Shown here one piece after another: positions 54,104 through 63,159 of a DNA stretch of 64,000 bases. A model generated the notes under the pieces. The model made no database searches. It was given only the letters and a program-made list of their open reading frames with translations, and was not told where the DNA came from. Every line of letters begins with the position of its first letter. The stretch's first letter is position 1. The stretch spans positions 115,173 to 179,172 of the forward strand of contig DASXGN010000046.1 of NCBI GenBank assembly GCA_036489025.1. Direction: 5' to 3'. Origin of the DNA: Dryocola sp036489025. GTDB taxonomy: Bacteria; Pseudomonadota; Gammaproteobacteria; Enterobacterales; Enterobacteriaceae. Made by a program: the position numbers and the translations under genes.

Positions 54104-55912
54104 TTAAGCGACAACCGCAACCAGCAGCACGGCCAGCTCAATCATTGCCAGGCGGCGGAAGGTGCCGGCCAGGCAGTCGCACTGCCAGCCGGGGAACCAT
54201 TTCACCGGGTTCAGGGTTTTGCGCATTTTCAGCAGCGGTGCGAAGGCGGCTTTAACCGGCTGGGCAAAGCCCCCGGCGGTGATCACCATTGCCTGTTCGT
54301 GGTCGTAGCCGCAGACCCAGGCCGAGCCGCGAGTGCGGTTTGGCAGGCGGTCGCCGCGGAAAATCACCATCAGCATGAACGGCAGCAGCGGGCAGGCGAT
54401 CAGCAACAGGGTCATCATCGGCTGCGAAACGACGGTGTTGGCGGTGTGCAGCGGCAGCGGAACGGCGTGGTGCAGCAGCGGCAGCAGCCACGGTGCGGCC
54501 ACGCCTGCGGCGATACAGCAGACTGCCAGAGCGACAATGCTGAGGGTCATCAGCCACGGCGCGGAGGTCGCGTTTTCGGCTTCAGGCGTGCGCGGCGCGC
54601 CCAGGAAAGTGACGCCATAAACTTTCGCCATGCACATCACCGCCAGCGCGCCGGTAATCGCCAGCCCGACGGCCAGCAGCGGCCCGAGGAAGCGGCCAAC
54701 GAACAGCGGCAGGCTGCCCAGGCGGAAAAAGGACTGGTAAATCACCCACTCGCCCGCGAAACCGTTGAGCGGCGGCAGCGCGGCCATCGCCATCAGGCCC
54801 ACCAGCATCGCCAGCGAAATCAGCGGCATGCGCTTGCCAATCCCGCCCAGCTTTTCAATGTCGCGGTGACCGGTGCGGAACCACACCGCGCCCGCGCCCA
54901 GGAACAGCGTGGTCTTGAACAGGCTGTGGTTGAGCAGGTGATACAGGCCGCCAGTCATGCCCAGCGCCACCAGCGTCGGCTCGTTGAGCGCGAGGCCCAT
55001 CATGCCGCAGCCGAGGCCGAGCAGAATAATGCCGATATTCTCGAGGGAGTGATAAGCCAGCAGGCGGTTGATGTTGTGCTCCATCAGCGCGTACAGCCCG
55101 CCGATAAACGCGGTAATCATGCCGAGCACCACCACCAGCACGCCCCACCACAGCGGCATGACGTGGCTGATAAGCGAGAAGCTCATGATGCCGTACAGGC
55201 CAATTTTAAGGATCACCGCCGAGAACAGCGCCGCCGCGGGGGCCGAGGCGTTAGCGTGGGCCTGAGGCACCCAGCCGTGCAGCGGGATAATTCCTGACAG
55301 CAGGCCGAAGCCGACCAGGCCCAGCAGCCAGACGGTGGTGTTTATCTGCGCGCCGTCGAGCAGCCGGTGCAGCTCGCCGAAGCTCAGCGTGCCGTACTGG
55401 TTCCACAGCAGCCAGCAGGCAATTGCCAGCAGCACGGTGCCGAGGCGGCCCAGCGCAAACCACAGCTGCCCGGACTGCCTGCATCCGGTGAGGAAATAGC
55501 CGGCCAGCGAGACGATTTCAGCCATCGCGACCAGCAGGCCGAAGTTATCCGCCACCAGCGCCGCTACCGCCGCCGCCAGCACCAGATTCACCAGCAGACC
55601 GTTGGCCTGAACCTTATGGTGGCGATGCCAGTCGATGTTAAACAGCGAGATAAACAGGCCGGACAGGCCGACGGTAAGCAGCCACAGGCCGTTGAAAGCG
55701 TTGAGCTGCAGCTGCCAGTGCCAGATTTGTGCTTCGCCGCTAAAGCCGGTCAGCGCTTTGAAGCCCGCGATCAGCACCAGCACAGAACCCGCAGCGCCGC
55801 CGATCCCGGCAATAAAACCGCTCAGCGGCCTGTGAAATACCGCTGCCGCTGCCAGCACGGCGCTCGCCACGAAGCCCAGCAGCGCCCAATGAATCAGGAG
55901 AAATGCACTCAT
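54104..55912 (-). CDS. hycC: Formate hydrogenlyase membrane subunit HycC
   Basis: The 602-residue proton-translocation-type membrane protein is homologous to NuoL/M/N antiporter subunits. It has about fourteen hydrophobic segments, the core GFGLLSGIIPLHGWVPQAHANASAPAAALFSAV and the loop HNINRLLAYHSLENIGIILLGLG with conserved Lys/His/Glu residues. The start MSAFLLIHWALLGFV at 55912 overlaps the hycB stop as ATGA; a longer in-frame extension lies inside hycB and is not used. Confidence 0.95.
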   Translation of the reverse strand: MSAFLLIHWALLGFVASAVLAAAAVFHRPLSGFIAGIGGAAGSVLVLIAGFKALTGFSGEAQIWHWQLQLNAFNGLWLLTVGLSGLFISLFNIDWHRHHKVQANGLLVNLVLAAAVAALVADNFGLLVAMAEIVSLAGYFLTGCRQSGQLWFALGRLGTVLLAIACWLLWNQYGTLSFGELHRLLDGAQINTTVWLLGLVGFGLLSGIIPLHGWVPQAHANASAPAAALFSAVILKIGLYGIMSFSLISHVMPLWWGVLVVVLGMITAFIGGLYALMEHNINRLLAYHSLENIGIILLGLGCGMMGLALNEPTLVALGMTGGLYHLLNHSLFKTTLFLGAGAVWFRTGHRDIEKLGGIGKRMPLISLAMLVGLMAMAALPPLNGFAGEWVIYQSFFRLGSLPLFVGRFLGPLLAVGLAITGALAVMCMAKVYGVTFLGAPRTPEAENATSAPWLMTLSIVALAVCCIAAGVAAPWLLPLLHHAVPLPLHTANTVVSQPMMTLLLIACPLLPFMLMVIFRGDRLPNRTRGSAWVCGYDHEQAMVITAGGFAQPVKAAFAPLLKMRKTLNPVKWFPGWQCDCLAGTFRRLAMIELAVLLVAVVA

Positions 55913-56514
55913 TTTTTGACCTCGGACTGGGTGAACGAAGTGAGGTCGCCAAGGGAAACGCCCAGCGTCAGCTGGCGTTTGCGCTTGTTGGCGGCGGAAA
56001 GATCTTTGTTGTCCACCACGCGCAGAGCTTTGGTCGGGCAGGTGCGCACGCACGCCGGGCCGTCTTCATCAAAGCTGCACAAATCGCATTTCACGGCGAT
56101 GGCTCGCACGCCGGGCACCCAGTCGAGCAGGGTGCTGACGCGGGCCGGAGCGGGCGGGGCCGGAGGTGCTTTCGGGCTGTTGGCGTTGGCGGGAATATGA
56201 ATCGGGCGGCTGCCGGAAAATTCAATGGCGCCAAACGGACAGGCGATGCCGCAGAGCTTGCAGCTTACGCACAGGCTTTCATTGAGCTGTACGGCACCGT
56301 CGACGCGGGTGATGGCGTTGACCGGGCAAACCCCGGCGCAGGGGGCGTCTTCGCAGTGGTGGCACATCTGCGGGGCCGATTCAGTGGCGTTGCGCATTAC
56401 TTTCAGGCGCGGCATGGACTGCAAACCGTGCAGGCGGTGCGTCTCAGCGCAGGCGGCCTCGCAGGTATGACATCCCATGCAAAGTTTGGAGTCAGCGATT
56501 ACAAAACGGTTCAC
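55909..56514 (-). CDS. hycB: Formate hydrogenlyase electron-transfer subunit HycB
   Basis: The 201-residue protein has four 4Fe-4S motifs (CMGCHTCEAACAETH, CHHCEDAPCAGVCP, CVSCKLCGIACPFGA, CDLCSFDEDGPACVRTCP). It links formate dehydrogenase H to HycF/HycG. The chosen start is GTG at 56514: it matches the E. coli N terminus NRFVIADS, and AGAGGAA lies just upstream. An ATG at 56535 is in frame, but that ribosome-binding site would then be inside the coding region. Confidence 0.94.
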   Translation of the reverse strand: MNRFVIADSKLCMGCHTCEAACAETHRLHGLQSMPRLKVMRNATESAPQMCHHCEDAPCAGVCPVNAITRVDGAVQLNESLCVSCKLCGIACPFGAIEFSGSRPIHIPANANSPKAPPAPPAPARVSTLLDWVPGVRAIAVKCDLCSFDEDGPACVRTCPTKALRVVDNKDLSAANKRKRQLTLGVSLGDLTSFTQSEVKK

Positions 56515-56566
56515 CGGGTATTCCTCTGGTGACAATCATCATTTTTGACGAAACCGTGCCGGATGC

Positions 56567-56579
56567 TGTCATTTCGACA
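56567..56579. promoter_or_regulatory. FhlA-type element in the hycA-hycB gap
   Basis: TGTCATTTCGACA is an exact copy of the 13-base element at 57174-57186, followed by TTTTCGACA. In E. coli, FhlA also binds between hycA and hycB. Confidence 0.6.
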
Positions 56580-56599
56580 GTTTTCGACACTCGGCGGGT

Positions 56600-57055
56600 T
56601 CAGGCCAGGGCCTTGTGCTGCAGCGGCACCAGCGAAACGGGCGCGTCGTCGTGCACGGCGCGATACAGGCTGTCGTAAACCGGGCGGATTTTTTCGAGGT
56701 AGTGCTCCAGCACCTGCTCGCGATTGCGGTTGCTGATGCCGCCGTCCACGCGGCCTTCATCGTCCATAATGGCTTTAGCAATCAGGATCTTGTCCTCGCC
56801 GTCGCGCTTCTCAACGTAGTATTCGATGGTGTGGCTGTTGAAGCCTTCCGCCAGGGTGACGTGAATCACGAAGTGGTCGAATAAAAAGAAGCGCAGCGAA
56901 TCGTCCGGGTTGCAGCCCACCGCGTGATGCAGCTTGGCTTTGGAGAGGGTGATGCCCTGAATCAGGGTATTGCAGTAGTGCTGCCACTGCGCGAGCAGGC
57001 GCTGGTGCTTGTCGGCAATGTATTCGGCTTTTTCGCTCAGTTCCCAAATGTTCAT
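56600..57055 (-). CDS. hycA: Formate hydrogenlyase regulator HycA
   Basis: The 151-residue protein matches E. coli HycA (NIWELSEKAEYIADKHQRLL, FNSHTIEYYVEKRDGEDK, REQVLEHYLEKI). HycA counters FhlA-dependent activation of the formate regulon. It is the first gene of the hyc operon, downstream of a sigma-54 promoter and divergent from hypA. The start at 57055 has no strong Shine-Dalgarno but matches the family. Confidence 0.94.
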   Translation of the reverse strand: MNIWELSEKAEYIADKHQRLLAQWQHYCNTLIQGITLSKAKLHHAVGCNPDDSLRFFLFDHFVIHVTLAEGFNSHTIEYYVEKRDGEDKILIAKAIMDDEGRVDGGISNRNREQVLEHYLEKIRPVYDSLYRAVHDDAPVSLVPLQHKALA

Positions 57056-57092
57056 TCTTAAATCACTCTGTTTGTGCTGATTCCCCCATAAG

Positions 57093-57108
57093 GCATATTT
57101 CGTGCCAA
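57093..57108 (-). promoter_or_regulatory. Sigma-54 promoter of hycA operon
   Basis: On the minus strand, TTGGCACGAAATATGCC has GG (57105-57106), ten bases and GC (57093-57094), 38 bases before hycA. The -24 box is a perfect TGGCACG. Confidence 0.9.
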
Positions 57109-57167
57109 ATTTATATTTAATTGAATTTGTTGGTTTTTATTTATTTTTTGGCCAAATGACGATGGCT

Positions 57168-57212
57168 GCGACATGTCATTTCGACATCTTTGTCATAGCG
57201 TGACATTTCTCC
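57168..57212. promoter_or_regulatory. FhlA upstream activating region between hycA and hypA
   Basis: This stretch contains GACATGTCATTTCGACATC, then TTGTCATAGCGTGACATTTC, a series of TGTCA/TGACA half-elements. It lies 60-100 bases from each of the two divergent sigma-54 promoters, the usual enhancer distance, so one region can serve both. Confidence 0.65.
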
Positions 57213-57214
57213 GT

Positions 57215-57256
57215 ACCCTGCCCACCTCCGCAGAGGGGAGAGGGTTAGGGCGAGGC
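57215..57256. repeat. Degenerate CCCTCTCC-type repeat
   Basis: CCCTGCCCACCTCCGCAGAGGGGAGAGGG followed by TTAGGGCGAGG is a decayed member of the palindrome family. It lies between the FhlA region and the hypA promoter. Confidence 0.55.
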
Positions 57257-57266
57257 TAAAACATTC

Positions 57267-57282
57267 TGGCATCTTCCTTGCA
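57267..57282 (+). promoter_or_regulatory. Sigma-54 promoter of hypABCDE
   Basis: TGGCATCTTCCTTGCA has GG (57268-57269), ten bases and GC (57280-57281), with a perfect TTGCA -12 element, 30 bases before hypA. Confidence 0.92.
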
Positions 57283-57312
57283 TTACCTGCCGCAGATATC
57301 CCCGGAGGTCCC

Positions 57313-57672
57313 ATGCACGAAATCACCCTCTGCCAGCGCGCGCTGGAACTCATCGAAGCCCAGGCAAAACATCATGGCGCGAGCCGCGTCACCGCCGTCT
57401 GGCTGGAAGTAGGCGCTTTCTCCTGCGTGGAGCGAAGCGCGCTGGAGTTCTGTTTCGAACTGGTTTGCCGCGACACCCTTGCCGAAGGCTGCCAGCTCCA
57501 TATTCATGAACAGGAAGCGGAATGCTGGTGCTACGACTGCCAGCAGCACATTAGGTTGCTGACCCAGCTGGTGCGGCGCTGTCCGCTGTGCGAAGGCAGC
57601 AATTTACGGGTCGTGGCGGATGATGGCGTGCAGATCAAACGTCTGGAAGTAGAGGAGACAAACCATGTGTAG
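57313..57672 (+). CDS. hypA: Nickel-insertion protein HypA
   Basis: The 119-residue metallochaperone has the N-terminal nickel site MHE (His2) and a structural zinc site of two CxxC pairs (CWCYDC and CPLC). It works with HypB to insert nickel into HycE. GGAGG precedes the ATG. It overlaps hypB by eight bases. Confidence 0.96.
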   Translation: MHEITLCQRALELIEAQAKHHGASRVTAVWLEVGAFSCVERSALEFCFELVCRDTLAEGCQLHIHEQEAECWCYDCQQHIRLLTQLVRRCPLCEGSNLRVVADDGVQIKRLEVEETNHV

Positions 57673-58528
57673 CACCTGCGGTTGCGCCGAAGGCAACCTG
57701 TATATAGAAGGCGACGAGCGTAACCCGCACTCCGGTTTTCGCAGCGCGCCTTTTGCCCCGGCTTCCCGTCGGGCCATGCAAATCACCGGCGTTAAGTTTG
57801 CGCCAACCGCCGATGAGCAGGGCGATTTGCATTACGGCCACGGCGCGGCGGGCACCCACGCGCCGGGCATGACCCAGCGCCGCATGCTGGAAATCGAGCT
57901 GAACGTGCTGGATAAAAACAATCAGCTTGCCGTCTATAACCGCGAGCAGTTCGCCCGGCGACAGCAGCTGGTGCTGAACCTGGTTTCCAGCCCCGGCTCC
58001 GGCAAAACGACGCTGCTGACCGAAACGCTTATGCGTCTGCAAGGCAAAGTGCCGAGCGCGGTTATTGAAGGCGACCAGCAAACGGTCAACGACGCCGCTC
58101 GGATCCGCGCCACCGGCACGCCGGCTATTCAGGTCAATACCGGCAAGGGCTGTCATCTGGACGCGCAGATGATCCGCGACGCGATGCTGCGCCTGCCGCT
58201 TGAACGCAGCGGCATTCTGTTTATTGAAAACGTCGGCAACCTCGTGTGCCCGGCGAGCTTCGATCTGGGTGAACGCCACAAGGTGGCGGTGCTTTCCGTG
58301 ACGGAAGGTGAAGACAAGCCGCTGAAATATCCGCATATGTTTGCTGCCGCCTCGCTGATGTTGCTCAACAAGATCGATCTGCTGCCGTATTTGCAGTTCG
58401 ACGTTGAGAAGTGCCTCGATTACGCCCGCCAGGTGAATCCGAATATTGAAATCCTGCTGGTGTCCGCCACCCGCGGTGAAGGCATGGATAAGTGGCTCGA
58501 ATGGCTGGAGGCGCAGCGATGTGCATAG
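57665..58528 (+). CDS. hypB: Nickel-insertion GTPase HypB
   Basis: The 287-residue GTPase begins with the high-affinity nickel motif CSTCGC. It has the P-loop SSPGSGKTTLL, IEGDQQT, IENVGNLVCP and the base-specificity motif LNKIDLLP. It delivers nickel to the hydrogenase precursor with HypA. There is no His-rich storage stretch beyond a short HYGHGAAGTH. It overlaps hypC by ten bases. Confidence 0.97.
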   Translation: MCSTCGCAEGNLYIEGDERNPHSGFRSAPFAPASRRAMQITGVKFAPTADEQGDLHYGHGAAGTHAPGMTQRRMLEIELNVLDKNNQLAVYNREQFARRQQLVLNLVSSPGSGKTTLLTETLMRLQGKVPSAVIEGDQQTVNDAARIRATGTPAIQVNTGKGCHLDAQMIRDAMLRLPLERSGILFIENVGNLVCPASFDLGERHKVAVLSVTEGEDKPLKYPHMFAAASLMLLNKIDLLPYLQFDVEKCLDYARQVNPNIEILLVSATRGEGMDKWLEWLEAQRCA

Positions 58529-58779
58529 GCATCCCCGGACTCATCGTTGAGCGCCTGGCCGACGGCAGCGCAAAAGTAGACGTTTGCGGCATCAAGCGCG
58601 ACGTTAACCTGACGCTGGTGGGCGACGCGCAGCCGGGGCAGTGGGTGCTGGTTCACGTCGGTTTTGCCATGAGCATTATCGACGAGGCCGAGGCCCGCGA
58701 TACTCTGGAGGCGCTGCAAAATATGTTTGAAGTGGAACCGGACGTGGGCGCGCTGCTGTTCGGCGAGGAGCGCGGCTGA
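58519..58779 (+). CDS. hypC: Hydrogenase maturation chaperone HypC
   Basis: The 86-residue OB-fold protein starts MCIGIPG; Cys2 is the functional ligand that binds the Fe(CN)2CO precursor and the HycE precursor. The start at 58519 is fixed by this motif. It overlaps hypD by one base (TGATG). Confidence 0.96.
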   Translation: MCIGIPGLIVERLADGSAKVDVCGIKRDVNLTLVGDAQPGQWVLVHVGFAMSIIDEAEARDTLEALQNMFEVEPDVGALLFGEERG

Positions 58780-59900
58780 TGCGTTTCGTTGACGAATACC
58801 GTGCGCCGGAAAAAGTCATGCAGCTCATCGACGCGCTGCGCGATCGTGCCCGGCTGCTGTCTTATTCCGCCGAGCGCCCGCTGCGCATTATGGAAGTCTG
58901 CGGCGGCCATACCCACGCGATTTTTAAGTTTGGTCTCGACCAGCTGCTGCCCGGCAACATCGAGTTTATTCACGGGCCGGGCTGCCCGGTTTGCGTGCTG
59001 CCGATGGGCCGTATCGACGCCTGCGTGGAGATAGCCAGCCACCCGGAAGTGATTTTCTGCACCTTTGGCGACGCGATGCGCGTGCCGGGTAAAAACGGTT
59101 CGCTGATGCAGGCTAAAGCTCGCGGGGCCGACGTGCGCGTGGTTTATTCGCCGCTCGACGCGCTGGCGCTGGCCAGGCAAAATCCCGATCGCAAGGTGGT
59201 ATTTTTCGGGCTGGGTTTTGAAACCACCATGCCCGCTACGGCGATTTTATTGCAGCAGGCGAAGGCGCAGAACGTCAGCAACTTCTACTTCTTCTGCCAG
59301 CACATTACGCTGATCCCAACGCTGCGCAGCCTGCTTGAACAGCCGGAGAACGGCATTGATGCGTTCCTCGCGCCGGGGCACGTCAGCATGGTGATTGGCA
59401 CCGCGGCCTACGATTTTATTGCCGCACAGCACCAGCGTCCGCTGGTGGTGGCAGGCTTTGAGCCGCTGGATTTACTGCAGGGCGTGCTGATGCTCGTTGA
59501 GCAAAAAATTCGCCAGCAAAGCGCGGTAGAAAACCAGTACCGGCGCGTGGTGCCCGACGACGGTAACTCGCTTGCCCAACAGGCCATTGCGGAAGTGTTT
59601 GTCGTGCGCGGCGAATCAGAATGGCGAGGGCTGGGCACCATCAGCGACTCCGGCGTGCGTCTCACCGAAGGCTATCGTCAGTTTGATGCTGAAGAGCACT
59701 TTAAACCGGCCCCCCAGCAGGTTTATGACGATCCGCGAGCCCGCTGCGGCGATGTCTTAACCGGACGCTGCAAGCCGCATCAGTGCCCGATGTTTGGCAA
59801 AAGCTGTAATCCTCAAAACGCCTTTGGCGCGCTGATGGTTTCTTCCGAAGGGGCCTGTGCGGCCTGGTACCAGTATCGCTCTCAGGAGTGCGAAGCATGA
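58779..59900 (+). CDS. hypD: Hydrogenase maturation scaffold HypD
   Basis: The 373-residue iron-sulfur protein forms the scaffold, with HypC, on which Fe(CN)2CO is built. It carries the conserved EVCGGHTHAIFKFG and IHGPGCPVCVLPMG motifs and the C-terminal Cys cluster (RCGDVLTGRCKPHQCPMFGKSC) that binds 4Fe-4S. It ends in an ATGA overlap with hypE. Confidence 0.97.
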   Translation: MRFVDEYRAPEKVMQLIDALRDRARLLSYSAERPLRIMEVCGGHTHAIFKFGLDQLLPGNIEFIHGPGCPVCVLPMGRIDACVEIASHPEVIFCTFGDAMRVPGKNGSLMQAKARGADVRVVYSPLDALALARQNPDRKVVFFGLGFETTMPATAILLQQAKAQNVSNFYFFCQHITLIPTLRSLLEQPENGIDAFLAPGHVSMVIGTAAYDFIAAQHQRPLVVAGFEPLDLLQGVLMLVEQKIRQQSAVENQYRRVVPDDGNSLAQQAIAEVFVVRGESEWRGLGTISDSGVRLTEGYRQFDAEEHFKPAPQQVYDDPRARCGDVLTGRCKPHQCPMFGKSCNPQNAFGALMVSSEGACAAWYQYRSQECEA

Positions 59901-60907
59901 AGACGATTGAATTAGCCCACGGCAGCGGCGGCCAGGCGATGCAGGCGCTCATCGGCGAGCTCTTTATGCGGGCTTTTGATAACCCGTGGCTCGCCGAACA
60001 GGAAGATCAGGCGCGACTGCCGCTGGCGGAGCTTACCGCCTCCGGCGACCGGCTGGCGTTTTCCACGGACGGCTATGTTATCGATCCGCTGTTCTTCCCC
60101 GGGGGTGACATCGGCAAGATTGCCGTCTGCGGCACGGCTAACGATGTTGCCGTAAGCGGGGCTGCGCCGCGCTGGCTGTCGTGCGGTTTTATCCTCGAAG
60201 AAGGGCTGCCCTTAGAAACGCTGGAACGCGTGGTAGCCAGCATGGCCTCGACGGCGAAAGCCGCAGGCGTGACGATTGTTACCGGTGATACCAAGGTGGT
60301 GCAGCGCGGCGCGGCGGACAAAATATTCATCAATACGGCCGGGATCGGGGCCATTCCTGCGGGCCTGAACTGGGGCGCGCGGCAGATTAACGCGGGTGAC
60401 GTGCTGATAGTCAGCGGCACGCTGGGCGACCACGGAGCGACTATCCTTAACCTGCGCGAATCGCTGGGCATGGAAGGCGATTTAGTCAGCGACTGCGCGG
60501 TATTGGCCCCGCTGATTGCGCCGCTGGTGAATATTCCCGGCGTGAAAGCTTTGCGCGATGCCACGCGCGGCGGAGTCAACGCCGTGCTGCACGAGTTTGC
60601 GGCCTCCAGCGGCTGCGGAATGGAAGTCGTTGAGGGCCAGCTGCCGCTGAATCCGGCCGTGCGCGGCGTCTGCGAGCTGCTGGGGCTGGATGCGCTGAAC
60701 TTCGCCAATGAAGGCAAGCTGGTGATTGCAGCACAGCGCGACGCGGCGGATGCCGTTCTCGCCGCCCTGCGCGCTCATCCTCTTGGCCAGGACGCGGCGA
60801 TGATAGGTGAAGTGGTCGAGCGCAGAGGCGTGCGCGTGGCCGGGCTTTACGGCGTGAAACGCACCCTCGATCTGCCGCATTCTGAACCGCTACCGCGCAT
60901 TTGTTGA
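59897..60907 (+). CDS. hypE: Cyanide-ligand dehydratase HypE
   Basis: The 336-residue PurM-like protein uses ATP to turn the S-carbamoyl group delivered by HypF into thiocyanate on its C-terminal Cys336 (ending PRIC). Motifs are ELAHGSGGQAM, FSTDGYVIDPLFFPGGDIG, CGTANDVAVSG and GDTKVVQRG. The start at 59897 gives the E. coli length. Confidence 0.97.
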   Translation: MKTIELAHGSGGQAMQALIGELFMRAFDNPWLAEQEDQARLPLAELTASGDRLAFSTDGYVIDPLFFPGGDIGKIAVCGTANDVAVSGAAPRWLSCGFILEEGLPLETLERVVASMASTAKAAGVTIVTGDTKVVQRGAADKIFINTAGIGAIPAGLNWGARQINAGDVLIVSGTLGDHGATILNLRESLGMEGDLVSDCAVLAPLIAPLVNIPGVKALRDATRGGVNAVLHEFAASSGCGMEVVEGQLPLNPAVRGVCELLGLDALNFANEGKLVIAAQRDAADAVLAALRAHPLGQDAAMIGEVVERRGVRVAGLYGVKRTLDLPHSEPLPRIC

Positions 60908-60990
60908 CCTAAGCCAGGAACGGTCCGCGCGACCCTGGCTACACTTAAGCGCAATTTATAAGACAAATAAGATTGGGCGTGGTCGTCATG

Positions 60991-61024
60991 CCCTCACCCC
61001 GACCTTCTCTCGCAAGGGAGAGGG
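60991..61024. repeat. CCCTCTCC-type intergenic palindrome
   Basis: CCCTCACCCCGACC followed by TTCTCTCGCAAGGGAGAGGGG lies in the 160-base hypE-fhlA gap. The inverted arms are CCTTCTCTC/GGGAGAGG, imperfectly paired. Confidence 0.65.
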
Positions 61025-61067
61025 GAAATCCGGGTAATTTAGCGATCATTTTTTCTGGATAAGCAAA

Positions 61068-63152
61068 ATGCCATACACACCGATGAGCGATCTCGGGCAG
61101 CAAGGGTTATTCGATATTACGCGTACTTTGCTCCAGCAGCCTGACCTTCCGGCGCTGGCCTACTGCCTGACGCAGTTAGTGAAGCAAAGCGCGCTGGCGG
61201 ATCGGGCGAACGTGCTGCTTTATCACCCGCTGCATCAGCGCGTGGGATTTTATGGCATGGACAGGCACGGCAAGGGCCTGCACTACGAAGACGAAATGGT
61301 GCTGGCCAACGGCCCGGTGCGCCGCGTGCTATCGCGTCCGGAAGCGCTGATTTGTACCCAGCAGGAGTTCAACGAAACCTGGCCGCAGGTGATGAATCTC
61401 GAGCTGTATGAACCCTTTGGGCGCTACTGCCTGCTGCCGCTGGCCTCAGAGGGCAAAATATTCGGCGGCTGCGAGTTTATTCGCAACGGTGACGCAGACT
61501 GGACCGACAAAGAGCTGGATCGGTTGCACACGTTCGCTCAGGTTGTTGCGCTGGTGGCCGAGCAAATCCAGACGCGCATAAGCTCGAACCAGGATTACAA
61601 TCTTCTGTGCCGCGAGCGTGATGATTTTCGCATTCTGGTCGCGGTCACCAACGCGGTGCTTTCCAAGCTCGACCTCGATGAGCTGATCAGCGAAATCGCC
61701 CGTGAGATTCACTACTATTTCTCCATCGATTCAATCAGCATCGTGCTGCGCGGCAACCGTAAAGACCGGCTGACCATTCATTCCACGCATTTTGTTGATG
61801 AGCAGTCGCCGATTCACGATCGGAGCGACGTGGCGGAGCCCGGCACGCTGACCGAACGGGTATTTAAAAGCGGTGAAATGCTGCTGTTAAATCTTCATCA
61901 CGGCGATCGGCTGGCGCCTTATGAGCGCATGCTGTTCGAAATGTGGGGCAATCAAATCCAGACGCTGTGCTTGCTGCCGCTGAATTTTGGCAACAATATG
62001 CTGGGCGTGCTGAAGCTGGCGCAGTGCGAGGCGGGGGTGTTTACCCCGGCAAACCTCAAGCTGCTGCGTCAGATTGCCGAGCGCATCGCGATTGCCGTGG
62101 ATAACGCGCTGGCCTACCAGGAAATCAACCGCCTAAAAGAAAATCTGGTGGATGAGAACCTCTACCTCACCGAGCAAATTAACAATGTCGCCAGCGATTT
62201 CGGCGAGATAATTGGCCGCAGCGAAGTGATGTCGAACGTGCTCAAACAGGTCGAAATGGTAGCGAAAAGTGACAGTACGGTGCTGATCCTCGGTGAAACA
62301 GGGACTGGCAAAGAGCTGATTGCCCGGGCTATTCACAACCTGAGCGAACGCAACAGCCGCCGGATGGTGAAGATTAACTGCGCGGCGATGCCCGCCGGCC
62401 TGCTGGAGAGCGATCTGTTTGGCCATGAGCGCGGCGCGTTTACCGGCGCGAACACCCAGCGCATCGGACGCTTTGAGCTGGCGGATAAAAGCTCGCTGTT
62501 TCTGGACGAAGTGGGCGATATGCCGCTGGAGCTCCAGCCGAAGCTGCTGCGCGTATTGCAGGAGCAAGAGTTTGAACGCCTGGGCAGCAACAAAATTCAG
62601 CAGGTGGACGTGCGTCTGATTGCGGCCACCAACCGGAATTTGAAAGAGATGGTGGCGGATCGCGAGTTCCGCAGCGACCTTTACTATCGTCTGAACGTCT
62701 TCCCGATTACGCTGCCGCCGCTGCGCGAGCGCCCGGAGGATATTCCGCTGCTGGTGAAATCTTTCACCTTTAAAATCGCCCATCGTATGAATCGCAATAT
62801 CGACAGTATCCCGGCGGAAACCCTGCGGGCGCTAAGCCGTATGGAGTGGCCGGGCAACGTGCGCGAGTTGGAGAATGTGATTGAGCGTGCGGTGCTGCTG
62901 ACGCGCGGTAACGTGCTGCACCTTTCCCTGCCGGAGATGGAATACCGCCTCCGCGAAGAAAAAACGGTGCCGTTGGCGATTAACGCTGAGGTTCGCGAAG
63001 GGGAAGATGAGGCGCAGCGTATTCTGCGCGTGCTAAAGGAAACCAACGGTGTGGTGGCCGGTCCGCGCGGCGCGGCCCAGCGCCTGGGGCTGAAACGCAC
63101 CACGCTGCTGTCACGCATGAAGCGCCTGGGGATTGATAAAGAGGAAATTTAG
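61068..63152 (+). CDS. fhlA: Formate hydrogenlyase transcriptional activator FhlA
   Basis: The 694-residue sigma-54 activator binds formate. Two GAF domains fill the N-terminal half (about 15-170 and 195-345). The AAA+ domain has Walker A GETGTGKE, the sigma-54 contact loop GAFTGA (ERGAFTGANTQRIGRFE) and Walker B SLFLDEVGDM. The C-terminal Fis-type helix-turn-helix is GPRGAAQRLGLKRTTLLSRMKRLGI. It should act at the three sigma-54 promoters in this window. It follows hypE, as in E. coli. Confidence 0.97.
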   Translation: MPYTPMSDLGQQGLFDITRTLLQQPDLPALAYCLTQLVKQSALADRANVLLYHPLHQRVGFYGMDRHGKGLHYEDEMVLANGPVRRVLSRPEALICTQQEFNETWPQVMNLELYEPFGRYCLLPLASEGKIFGGCEFIRNGDADWTDKELDRLHTFAQVVALVAEQIQTRISSNQDYNLLCRERDDFRILVAVTNAVLSKLDLDELISEIAREIHYYFSIDSISIVLRGNRKDRLTIHSTHFVDEQSPIHDRSDVAEPGTLTERVFKSGEMLLLNLHHGDRLAPYERMLFEMWGNQIQTLCLLPLNFGNNMLGVLKLAQCEAGVFTPANLKLLRQIAERIAIAVDNALAYQEINRLKENLVDENLYLTEQINNVASDFGEIIGRSEVMSNVLKQVEMVAKSDSTVLILGETGTGKELIARAIHNLSERNSRRMVKINCAAMPAGLLESDLFGHERGAFTGANTQRIGRFELADKSSLFLDEVGDMPLELQPKLLRVLQEQEFERLGSNKIQQVDVRLIAATNRNLKEMVADREFRSDLYYRLNVFPITLPPLRERPEDIPLLVKSFTFKIAHRMNRNIDSIPAETLRALSRMEWPGNVRELENVIERAVLLTRGNVLHLSLPEMEYRLREEKTVPLAINAEVREGEDEAQRILRVLKETNGVVAGPRGAAQRLGLKRTTLLSRMKRLGIDKEEI

Positions 63153-63159
63153 CCGGAGG

